A stretch of 64,000 nt of DNA, taken from Tetrapyrgos nigripes. Its lineage: Eukaryota > Basidiomycota > Agaricomycetes > Agaricales > Campanellaceae. This document shows, piece by piece, positions 36,400 to 49,247 of this stretch; the stretch's first letter is position 1; each line of letters opens with the position of its first letter. Made by a program: the position numbers and the translations under genes. Location: assembly GCA_013368315.1 (NCBI GenBank), contig JAACJM010000024.1, forward strand, positions 124,001 through 188,000. Reading direction: 5' to 3'. The notes under the pieces were generated by a model. The model was not told the origin of the DNA. It worked only from the letters and a program-made list of their open reading frames with translations, and made no database searches.

Positions 36400-36835
36400 T
36401 ATAGAGCAGATAGAGAGGGCTCCATCGAGCACACATAGAAGTTTTCAACGCTGTAATCATATCCATTTGCTACAATCATCTATAGATACAAGCAAGCAGG
36501 GTCTATGCCCAGAACACCTAATGGAAGGAGAAGCCACTCGAGTGGCTGCTACGTCCTAGAACCCCATCCCAACTCCACTACCTAATCCTTCCAGAAGTCA
36601 CGGAGAACTCTGTCCCAACATGCGTGATACTCGGCAGATCAGGCAATGGATCGACCATCTGCAGCATCTTGCAAGCAGTAAGAGCATTGCTAGCGACCGA
36701 CGCCCAAATTCCAGGAGACCCTCAACATTTCGGTCAAGCAATGTATGAGCTCCACTCTAACCAACGCTGGCTGATCTTCCTTGAACAAGTCCTAGTATCC
36801 ACCCCAAAACGAATCCGGTCTTCATCCCAACAACG
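36400..36835. other. Convergent 3' flanks of amidotransferase and GCP2
   Basis: 436 bp between stop codons. No conserved frame is seen. If the GCP2 call ends too early, additional C-terminal codons could lie here, but the reverse-complement reading frames show no recognisable continuation. Confidence 0.45.
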
Positions 36836-39734
36836 CTATGTCTTCTTAATGCTTACCAGCCTCACCACAAGAGGCAGCAATGACCCATTCTCACTGGATG
36901 CGTAAAATTGCACACAGTCAAGGAAGACTTTGAACCTAATCATACAGTAAGCTTAGTTAAGTTTGAGGTGGACAAGTGATTGAAACTTACCAATGGTCGA
37001 AATTTGTCTCGAACTTGACCTGATACTCCCAGCGTCTCCTCTGCCCCTCTGGTGTCTCGGTCTCCATCATCGCCTGGTTAGCTGACTTGGTATAAGGCGC
37101 AGCGTATAAAGCAAAAGTTGCGCAGGTTACAATCAATTTCGAGTAGGCCTAGAGAGAGAACGCAAGACAACGTCAGATACAGGCACAACAAGAACAGACA
37201 ATTCAACCCACCTTCAGTAGCTTCGCACTTGTAAGCATACACTCCTTTAAACACGTATCCAAGAAATCCAAATGATCCCTCAACAGCTCATCCACCGTCC
37301 TCACACGATCCAATTTCTGTTCCAACAACCTCCAGTTCGGTTCTAGAACCTCAAACGTTGCGAACGAGAGGATTTGTTGAACAAACGACAGCATACGAGC
37401 ACGAAGTAAAAATACCCGTAGACGCCATTTCTCAAACTCTGTTTGTTCAGGGCCAGTAGGAATAGGTACTTCTGCGGGATTGGATGGATTGGGAGAGGAA
37501 AAGGGACGGGAAGGTGGTCTAGAGGCTGATGATGGTGGTCTTGAACGTGAAGCTGAAGACGGTGGACGCGAAGGCGTGGTCTTTGTCACTGGTTTCCTCC
37601 AAGGTGCACTTTTCTGCTCAACCCACATTGTGGAAAGGCTCTGCTCTACATGTTTGAGATGTAGGAGAAATCGGAATATGAGCTGATACCGAAGGATGGT
37701 CTTGCGAGAGATAACGAGTGATAGAGGGAATTTGACGTTGTAGTCCAGCGATAGGGCATCTAAGGCTGGAAAAGAGAATCCATGAGTAAGACTCTTAAGT
37801 AAATCAAGAAGGTTCTCACCAAGCATCTGCTTCTTATCATCCTTCTCCTTCTCTCTACCAACCTTGTCCTCGATTTCTTGTTCTGGCACCCTGCCACTAC
37901 TCTCACTACCAATCCCACCAGTACCGATAATCTTCATCAACCACTCGTAAAGACCACTCGAAGCCATGACCACTTTCACATCTTCTCTAAACATGGTATC
38001 TTCCCCTTGTACATCTGTATTCAGTGTAAGCTCGAGCAACGACTGTAGCTTAACAATTGAAGCAGATTTGGCAGTCTTGCGTAGTTCATTGTGAGATAGA
38101 TCGAGAAGATGTGTGAGGAAGAAGGATTGTGAAAGGAAAAAGTATCGTTTGAGGGAACGTAGACGTGGTATGAGTTCACCGGTCCGCAGTAGAAGTTGTA
38201 GAAGAGTTTGGTTGGCATGTGCATATGCTGATTCGAGAAAGGTGTAAAGTCTGAAGCAAGGCATAAGCAAGAGTTCACAGAGTACAGCGGAATGGCATAC
38301 CGTTCATCGTCCATACCAAACTCTTCCTCTTCTTTATCTTGGTCCCTGCCAACTTCGATCCCACATTCACGTATAACGTTGAGGTACTTTCCGGCGAGAA
38401 GGATCTTATGTTTCCAATCCTCTAGTAGGGGAGGTACACAAGCACCACCAGGTAGTCTCCCTCCAGCGGATCTTGGAGCAGGTATACCTGCTTTATGTGC
38501 GTGGCCTTTGCCTCCGGAGGAAGGCGTTGATCCGTCTCGCAGCTAGGGAAGATATTAGAAAAGAACTAGAGCAAAAGAGCGAAACACTAACCGTGTACCT
38601 TCTCTCCCAGTACTCATCCGTATAATCCATCTCCAGAATTCCCCTATTAATAAACTTGCTCTCTTTCACCAACAACTCTTCATATGGATCCACAAGTCGT
38701 CCCGTCATAACCCACCCTCTCAACATGGCGACATACGGTTTACCAGCGGCTCGAAGTAAGGTCCCATAAAGCATTGAAGCAGTGGGATCGCCGGACATGG
38801 ATTGTTGTTTCTCGTAAATGATGGCAAGAACTTCACCACCCTTGACGGGAATGGATGATGATGATTGACTGAGAGGTGTTTCGGATAAGACGGCTTTGAG
38901 TTTGGAAGAAGGAATGCCGAGTGCTTCGTTACGGGCTTCTTCTTCGGCGTCTGAGGTATCGGAGGAAGAGCCGGAGAGTGAAGCAGAGGTATCGTCTGCA
39001 AATGCAAGGTCTGTAATAAGGGAATATATGAGGGAAAGCGTGTGGATCGTCGGGTGGACATAGAACCACAACTTTTGTAAGGAGAAGGAAGGTGATGTAT
39101 TGAAAGCATGTTCGAGTTGGGAGAGAAGAGTTTGGTAATCCTTGAGCATATCGCGAATAGAGGCGCATAATGCATGATTGACCAAACCAAAGTCGAGATG
39201 TGAACGCTGCTCGATGAAGGATGAGACGGCGGTGTAGTATGTGCCTAGTGGAAGAATTCTTTCTACCAAGTCGCGTAAGGAGGAATCTAGGGTTGGCGAA
39301 ATGACGAAACGAACACCCTGGAGTGGGTCTTCTTCTTCTGGAAAGTAGTCGGGGTGGAAAGTAATGTAGTTGCCTTCGATGCCCATGAGAATGTAGAGCA
39401 AGTCCTCGAGGATCAAGGCTTCCTGTATATCGATAGGAAGCTGATCCAAGCTGTCTTCGCGTCCCTTTCCCTTGGACAATTTGGGCATGGCAGTGCCTGA
39501 GCTGACTCTGGAATTGAGAGGAGCTCTGACAAAGGATGTCTCTGCGATGAAAGAGGGTTCATCATAGGACGAACTGACGCGTGCTGAGCCATTTCTAGAC
39601 GGGACGTTGTCGTGTTCGAGTCTTGTTCTCCGCACCGACGCAATGGTGCCAGTGATTTTGGAGTATTCCTTGTGAGAAAGGGTGATATTCTTCTTTCTTG
39701 CTCCAGTTTGCGTTCGAGGCGTGAAGGGTTCCAT
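36836..39734 (-). CDS. Gamma-tubulin complex component 2 (Spc97 family)
   Basis: Core subunit of the gamma-tubulin small complex that nucleates microtubules at spindle pole bodies. The start MEPFTPRTQTGARKKNITLS opens a basic, Ser-rich N-terminus. The GRIP1 domain follows: ALILEDLLYILMGIEGNYI, PTLDSSLRDLVERILPL and the signature AMLRGWVMTGRLVDPYEELL, then YTDEYWERRYT. The GRIP2 part has YAHANQTLLQLLL, RLRSLKRYFFLSQSFFLTHL, NVKFPLSLVISRKTILRYQL and MLSFVQQILSFATFEVLEPN. A GCP2-unusual insert carries three RPPSSASR-type repeats (near 37480-37580). The last exons encode KFETNFDHW and FKVFLDCVQFYASSENGSLL. The stop at 36836 is the least certain end. At least five introns. Confidence 0.9.
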
Positions 39735-40263
39735 GTCAACTGCGTCACGTGTAAAGACGCGTCGCGACCCTTATGCAGCTGTTGTGTGGGTGTACTGGGA
39801 AGCATTTTTGTTTGTACCGTTGGAGTCGTTACTGGTTCCGAAGACAACCAAGGCATCGTCGCCGCCTGAGTATCTGGTGCCAGAACAGCTAGGCGTTGGA
39901 ACATCAAAATAGTGCTTTCGTGAAAGGTTGGTCTTCACTGTTTTCACTTTCTGCGCTATATTGCTGACTTTTCCTCTCCCTGTTTTTCCCTAGGAACTAT
40001 CGCCGAATCATCCGTCATCGTATACAGCTCAAGTACAAAGATATTGCCAAAAGTATTCCTATCCATAGTGGCTGCAACAAGCTTGAAGAATTTGGATACC
40101 TACTCGATGATTGGCGGTAGACTCGAACATTTTGAGGGAAGTGAAAGTGGCTGCTCGATGATAATGCATCATGTAGTGAGCTTTACTGTAGTTTGTTTGC
40201 CTACAAAATTAGAAATGTATGCTGAAAAATACGCGACGCATCGGGACCTTCTCTAGTACCACC
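39735..40263. promoter_or_regulatory. Divergent region between GCP2 and the acetyltransferase gene
   Basis: 529 bp. An ACGCGT hexamer lies at 39757-39762, about 25 bp upstream of the GCP2 ATG. Plus-strand frames start at the ATG of 39733 (MSTASRVKTRRDPYAAV...) and after a splice-acceptor-like ttttccctag near 39992 (NYRRIIRHRIQLKYKDIAKS). They look faintly protein-like but match nothing known and are not called. Confidence 0.4.
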
Positions 40264-40933
40264 ATGCAACTTGATTTCAAGCTCGTCACTGCACCAGAAA
40301 TTGAAGAGGCTGTCAGAATAGAAGAGGAAGGTATGAACAGCAACTGTATTTCCTTTGTCCTTTGATCGACCAATACCTTTACCTAGGATTCCCTCCGGAC
40401 GAAGCAGGCTCCCTAGAAACATTCCGGTACATCATGCATCATCGACCATCTTATGCTCTCTAACTACCCAACTACTAGCTAGATTCCGACAATCCCAAGC
40501 ACCCGACTTGTTTCTAGGTGCATATACCTCCACTAGCTCATTGACAGAGTCAGACTCCTCGACCTCCTCCCCCAGCTCCGATCAACCCAACCTGCAACTC
40601 ATCGGCTACGTCTGCTCAACTCTCTCTCTCTCCAAAACCATCACCCATGCCTCCATGTCCACACACATCTCACACGGACGCTCCATCTGCATTCACTCCG
40701 TTTGCGTCGACAAGAAATATCGCAGGCAAGGAATCGCTTTGAGGTTGTTGAAGGAGTATATCTCCAGACTACAAAACAACTCGAATTTGTATGATCGTAT
40801 ATTGCTGATTGCTCATGAGGAACTTATTCCGTTGTATGAGAACGCTGGGTTTACGCTCGTTGGGAAGAGTGAGGTTACGCATGGTCCTAGACCGTGGTTT
40901 GAGATGAGGTTGGATTTGAAGGATGAGCAGTAG
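40264..40933 (+). CDS. GNAT-family N-acetyltransferase, AANAT-like
   Basis: Transfers an acetyl group from acetyl-CoA to an amine, as in the serotonin N-acetyltransferase group of fungi. Three exons. Exon 1 (40264-40330) encodes MQLDFKLVTAPEIEEAVRIE; exon 2 encodes FPPDEAGSLETF; the last exon begins RFRQSQAPDLFLGAY. Motif A, the CoA pyrophosphate loop, reads VCVDKKYRRQGIALRLL (Q/RxxGxG/A type). Motif B ends LYENAGFTLVGKSEV. The spacing of PPDEA and APDLFLGAY from motif A is typical of the AANAT-like subgroup. The true substrate may be a polyamine or arylalkylamine. The C-terminus is EMRLDLKDEQ. Confidence 0.85.
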
Positions 40934-41171
40934 CAAGGGAAGATTTTCACGCGTACATATAGTGTTGTATTGGTCTACCAGAAAGAACAGATTGAAATGT
41001 AATAGACCTTGTAGTCGTTCAAATACGAGTGATACCCCTCAGTTTTCTTAGGTTGAGTTGAGTATGTTCAGCAGCGGGTAAAACCAGCAGCGGGTAAAAC
41101 CATCTTCATGCACATTGCACGCACAGCTGAAAACCAAGTCATCCACAAACGATACACCAAAAAGTACACTA

Positions 41172-42935
41172 TCAACTCTGCTCCGTAATAACCACCTTCT
41201 TCCTCTCTGCAGTAGGTTTGCTCTCTCCTGCTCTCGTATGTTTTCTTCTCCTCTCCTCCTTGACTCTCCTTGCTTCCAACATGGTGTTTTTGAGTTTGCC
41301 AGCGGTGTACACGGGTTTTGGAAGATGTCTTTGTCTGTGAAGATATGAAAAGAAAAAGAAAAAGAAAAACACGAGAAGAGATCATGAAAGTTAAAAAAAA
41401 TGAGTTGATGAAGATGGCAGTCAGACGGACGTACCTGGCAATCCTTCCAACTTCTTTATCCATCTTCCAGCGATCCACGAGACTTTGTCTGTATTCGATA
41501 GCTGCACGTTCCCTCGCAGTAACGATACCCAATCTTTCGGATGCTTTAGCTTTCCATATCCGCACATTGCCGTCGTCAGATCCAGACAAGACAAATCTTG
41601 CATCGGTGGTGAACAGTGTCGATGTTACTCTGGCGCAGAAATGAAATGAATGAGAGGTCAAAAAATGAAGTACGAAGCAAATCATCTTCTCACCTTTGCA
41701 TCCGCTTCGTATGATACACCTCAGGTGAATGTCCCTGTCCTGTCTGCCATATCCTCACCGTCCTATCCCAACCACCCGAAACAAACTCAGTCCCAGTCGG
41801 GGACCAATCACAGCTCATCACAGCAGCGACATGGGCTTTATAAATTTGATTCGGCGCATTAAGATGTCGTATATCAAACGTATAGAGGTTATGATCTTCT
41901 GAAGCGAGTAAAAGGGAGGTTGGAAGGGTTGGCGACCATGCTAGAGCGTTGGAACGCATTTGCATGATGACGCGGCGTTCGGCTTTGCCTGTACGGATGT
42001 CGTAGAGGGTGAAGGAACGGTCGGAGCCTATGGAGGCGAGGATGGAAGTTTCGCTGAGGTTGAAGCGGACGGAGGAGACGGTCTCGGTGGATGTGGGAAG
42101 GGTGAGGTTGGAGATTGGGGCGCTTCTGTTGAGGTGAAGGGGATTTTGTTAACGGATTTCGGAAAGAGGGAAAGAAGGGCTTTTACTTTGTTTCGTCCCA
42201 TATTTGGACGAGATTTGAAGCAGTTGCAAAAAGTTGACTCGATCTTTGGTGGTCTATCGAGCTGAAAGCACTGCTTAGACAACAGGGACTTGTAAAGGAA
42301 CAAGAAAATTTACTTGAAAGCTGCTTTGCCAGGAAAGACATTGACTGGTTCGTCCTGCAAAGGCTGTGAGTGGATGTACGATTTCAAGACGAGATTGCAT
42401 ACATTTTGTGAGTCAAAATTCCATAATTTGACGTTCCTATCAACACCACAACTCAAGAGCCTCGAGTTCTCTGCGAAACAAAGACCCGAGACTTTTCCCT
42501 TGTGTGCTTGAGGAACATGAAGGATTCGGCTTCTTTGCGGTAGATTGTGGACAATCAATCCTGCACACTTTGAGTAAGTCAGGGCACAAGGCCATTTACC
42601 ACACAGTACAGACGAACCTCCATCCCAGCTTCCGCTTGCAACTGTTGATAATGAGTCTGGCTGTTTCGCCAAAACTTCAACTGCGTCTACATGACCTTCC
42701 AAAGCATCAACAAAAGGTCTTGCAAATAGCCTATCGAGTTTTGCGGCATTGACTGCTCTTGTCCGTTCTCGTGCGCGAGCAAAGGGATGCATGTTTGGAT
42801 TGAGGTTGCGAGAGATTGGAGTAGGGTCTCCTGGCCTAGTAGCAAGGTGACGTGAAGGATCATGTTGCAGAACTGATATTTTCTGTTCAAAAGGATGAGT
42901 TGAGATAGTGCAGAGAGAAAACTACTTACGACCAT
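41172..42935 (-). CDS. SOF1: SOF1/DCAF13, WD40 subunit of the small-subunit processome
   Basis: U3 snoRNP-associated WD40 protein needed for 18S rRNA maturation in the nucleolus. Exon 1 contributes only Met-Val (ATG at 42933-42935, donor GTAAGT). Exon 2 then reads KISVLQHDPSRHLATRPGD and PISRNLNPNMHPFARARE, the family N-terminus. WD repeats include LLSCGVDRNVKLWNF, LFATASNLVQIWDE, ASEDHNLYTFDIRHL, FVSGGWDRTVRIW and FVLSGSDDGNVRIWKAKAS. The highly conserved Sof1 tail follows: EYRQSLVDRWKMDKEVGRIA, RHLPKPVYTA, RRVKEERRRKHTRAG. It ends VVITEQS at 41172. About six introns. Divergent from CSN3. Confidence 0.93.
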
Positions 42936-43062
42936 TATAGCGGCAAGAAAGAAAACTGAAGCAAAAAATTAAATGTGACCAGACGCGTTTAACTTTCTGG
43001 AGTCACGCGAGAAAGGATCTGCAGACTTGCTACTACCACTGCCGTCGTCGTCGCTGTCCACG
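42936..43062. promoter_or_regulatory. Bidirectional promoter of SOF1 and CSN3
   Basis: 127 bp between divergent ATGs. It contains one ACGCGT hexamer (42983-42988) close to the middle, which could serve both genes. Confidence 0.5.
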
Positions 43063-44983
43063 ATGAGCTCGTCCCATGATAATTCATTAGATACCATCGT
43101 TCACCATGTCACGACCGCCACCGATCTCTACGCTCTTGCTCATCATCTCCGGACTGCGATAAACAAAGATGTCAGGGAAGTCATTCTTGCAAGCACCCTT
43201 TCCTCTGGCCAGGATCCTCTACAAATACTGGACCTTAGCAACAACACCCTTGGAGTTCTCTATATTCTGTGAGTCTTTCTGTGAATGCTCGTCATCTATG
43301 TTGACATTAACACCGATCAGTTCTGCGCGTCTAAACGCGCCTACGAACACTGGTGTCCCAGTTCCTCCTTGGGGTATCTTGACGCAGTTTTGCAACACCT
43401 TTATCCCAGAACAGGCCCGTCTGGCTCCTGAGAGGATGTATCTTCTTGCAAAAGGCATCGTTCGTCTCGCCGCTAGCATCCATAATGTAACTATATCTTT
43501 GTCGATCTCCTTTGGTCTTTTATCTGACTTATTCGATTCCAAAAGGTCAAACAATCCATTCCTCTCCTCTTCGCCATTGTAAACCGTTTCCCTCCCACTC
43601 CGTCAACCCTGACCGCCATCCATCCACTGCTGGTCCAAATCGTTCTCCAGACATATCATATTCCACCAGAGCTACCCACCTTCCTCATAAACTATCCACC
43701 AGATAATATCTTGCTCGCTTCCTACCCCGAGGATGGCCAGTCTACATCCGTCGCTATTTGCAGCAACCCATCTTCTGATCTCACAACGAATGACAATCTC
43801 ATCTACCACTACCTTGCCGGCATAATTCTTGCATTAACTGCTTTCTCATCGACTACGTCATTCTCCCCAGCTGCATCCCCAAATACCACCATTCAATCCT
43901 CCTCTCTTCACTCCGCGATGGATTACCTCGAGACAGTCGTGACAGCCCCATATGCTTCACCGATGGGAAGCCAAAATGTCACCAACGTTCATGCTCTGCA
44001 ACTCGAGGCCTTGAAGAAGCTACGACTGCTACAATGCATCGCATTAGGTGGTCCACAGCCTCTACCCAAATACGCAAACCAAACCCTGAACAGAATGTTC
44101 AAAGCCACTCCTTACAATGCTTTGGTGTACAACTTCCCGTGGGGTAAACCCGGCGCGTCAGGTTCTTCTGCTGGATCGTCAGCGCAGCCTGTGCCGGTTG
44201 AGGGACAGATGCAGGTTACCAATCCTTTATTATCTCAAGCTCTTAAGGAACGTGAACTCTACACCACCGAATGTAATTGGGGACTTGTTGAGCGTCTCGC
44301 GCGGCACGCAGCACCGAGATGGGCACTCAAGAGGCTCACAGAGACGTACGTGACTCTAGGGCTGCGAGAGATTGCTAGACATCTTTCTGTCTTTTTTGAA
44401 GGAGAGGGAAGTTCTGGAGGTGTAGAAGAAGCCAGGGCATTAGTGCTTGGGATGATCGATGAAGGGATGATCCGAGCAACTATCAGCGATGGAGGAGAAG
44501 ACGGTGGTATCGTCACTTTCTTCGATGAGTATGATGAAGTCGATGGGGATGATGCTGAAGACGACGTGAGGGAAGTTGGGCACGATGCTTTAGCATTGAA
44601 GGAGGAGCAGTTGAAGGTTCTATTAGGCGTCTCTGAGCCTCTTGCTGATCCTTCTTCTTTGGCGACCTCTAAACCTGCCAAGTCGAGAAGAGTCAAAATC
44701 CAGATACAAACCCTGCTTGCTGTTGTTCAAGCCCAATCAGAGCAACTGGCGGCGTTGGATAGAGAGTTTGAGAAGAGTAAGGAATTCTTGGTGAAAGCAC
44801 ATAAAATGGAGAGAGGTGGTGGTGGCGGTGGGAGTGGACCTAGTGAGTGATGGTTTGACTTCTATGTCTTGATTGCTATCTAACAATGTTTGTACAGTGT
44901 TCGCTGCAGGTGTACCTTCTGGTATGATGGGAGAAGACGAGGATTTGTACGATCGACTTGCAGAGGAGAGCATGTACAGCTAA
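43063..44983 (+). CDS. CSN3: COP9 signalosome complex subunit 3
   Basis: PCI-domain subunit of the COP9 signalosome, which removes Nedd8 from cullins. The start MSSSHDNSLDTIVHHVTTAT is followed by helical repeats: LYALAHHLRTAINKDVREVI, LLAKGIVRLAASIHNV, LIYHYLAGIILALTAFSS and ALQLEALKKLRLLQCIALG. The PCI part is TECNWGLVERLARHAAPRWA and LTETYVTLGLREIARHLS, then VLGMIDEGMIRATISDG. Two introns lie in the first 500 bp and one near the end (44845-44894), after a Gly run (GGGGGGSG). It ends DLYDRLAEESMYS. Presence of CSN3 implies a full, not minimal, signalosome in this fungus. Confidence 0.88.
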
Positions 44984-45662
44984 AAGCCGTGAACCCACCT
45001 CAAAAAGTTGCGAAATTTTGCTCTCTTTCATGCTGTACATTGTGTCCACGTTGACTTTTTCACGTTTAGTAGTCTTGCGACTGTTTTCCTTGGTAGATGT
45101 ATCATACGATAAAGAGTAAGTTTGAAAATGTACTTTGCATTGCAATAACACACAAGATTCCATAAGACGTCTGTCAATTTACATGATGACTTGGAGCTCA
45201 ATAATCTTCGTCCTCTCAAACAACCGGCAAGCCGTGCTTGGTTTCATAGACTCAATTAGTGATTTACTCTTTCTTCAAGGAGGGCAGGTAACACCTGCAG
45301 GGCCTGTCAAAATGCATCGTCGGTTCTGAACTGGGCCGGGTTAATCTTGGTACTCACAACACAGCTGAGTGCAATCAGCCGCGCATGCTTGATCAACTGG
45401 TAAAAGCCAAGGTTGCTCAAGTCAGCATGAAGGTTCTATATCTGACAGAACAAAACGGGAAAATTTTTCGTTTGAACGCACCGTTGCCTATCTCTGGATC
45501 AATGCAGAGAAGGACGCAAGCCCCATCACACGGGAAGAAACTGTCAGGGTCACAGCAGTCTCTTTTGGCCGCCATTTGAAGTGGGTTGGCAGCAACGAAC
45601 AGAAAATGATACATAGAATTAGATCGAGTCGTAGATATCTATCTAGCACGCCTTTTTTGTGT
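44984..45662. other. Convergent 3' flanks of CSN3 and ARG5,6
   Basis: About 680 bp between stop codons. Frames at 45135-45329 and 45385-45579 are short and without features. No RNA gene recognised. Confidence 0.5.
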
Positions 45663-48634
<2,972 letters not shown>

Positions 48635-49247
48635 GTTGGCAATGGGAGTGCGTGGAAGTTCTGCCAAGGCCTTTTATAATATTCCGAACATTGACCTGCA
48701 CAGTCGTGACTCATTCGGCTCACTGCTATTAGCGCCGTTGGCTGTTGTCCACAACACCAATTGCAAAAATCCCTCTCCACATTGCAAGCTATACATATCG
48801 ATCGAAGGCACTGGTACCTAATCACGTCAAGGGGGCACGAAAAGCGTGATGGTCAAATCTAAAACATTGATGTTATGTTGAATACACTCCATGCAAATAC
48901 TACTACAACAGGTCCATGATTGTTGTTCGAAATTGTGATCAAGCAAGAGCATTACTTGAAGTCTATGTGGGATAGGTATTTGGGTGAAAGAAAAAGAGTC
49001 GAAACAAGCAAGCATCATATCGTGTATCGTACACCAAAAGACGATAAGCCAGAAATTTGAAATATGTGAGACGTATATCCGGAGTGAAGATGATGGGAAA
49101 AGCAGACCATAGTGAAAACTTGAAAAGCAAAAGAGTCTTCGGAAGCTTAACATGAAAGAAGCAGGTCAAAGGGTATGCATATTTTGAGGCTTCAAGAGTT
49201 CTGTTCCAGCAAACTGGCTGTAGACGGCGTGGAGTAACATATATCCT
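48635..49247. other. Interval between ARG5,6 promoter and AMPK beta 3' end
   Basis: 613 bp. It holds the ARG5,6 5' flank and the 3' UTR of the AMPK beta gene, both on the minus strand. A yeast-like TGACTCA Gcn4 site would be expected for an arginine gene; the inverse form tgactca occurs at 48708-48714, about 75 bp upstream of the ARG5,6 ATG. No coding potential seen. Confidence 0.5.
48708..48714. promoter_or_regulatory. Candidate Gcn4/CPC1 site (TGACTCA) upstream of ARG5,6
   Basis: The heptamer TGACTCA is the consensus of the Gcn4/CPC1 bZIP factors, which switch on amino-acid synthesis genes during starvation. It sits about 75 bp upstream of the ARG5,6 start codon, a fitting place. The match is exact; regulation is inferred. 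Confidence 0.5.

Noticed and set aside
39413..39907. 164-codon minus-strand ORF overlapping the GCP2 N-terminus
   Set aside because: It is in another frame across the first GCP2 exon, has shadow composition, and the GCP2 frame has the family homology.
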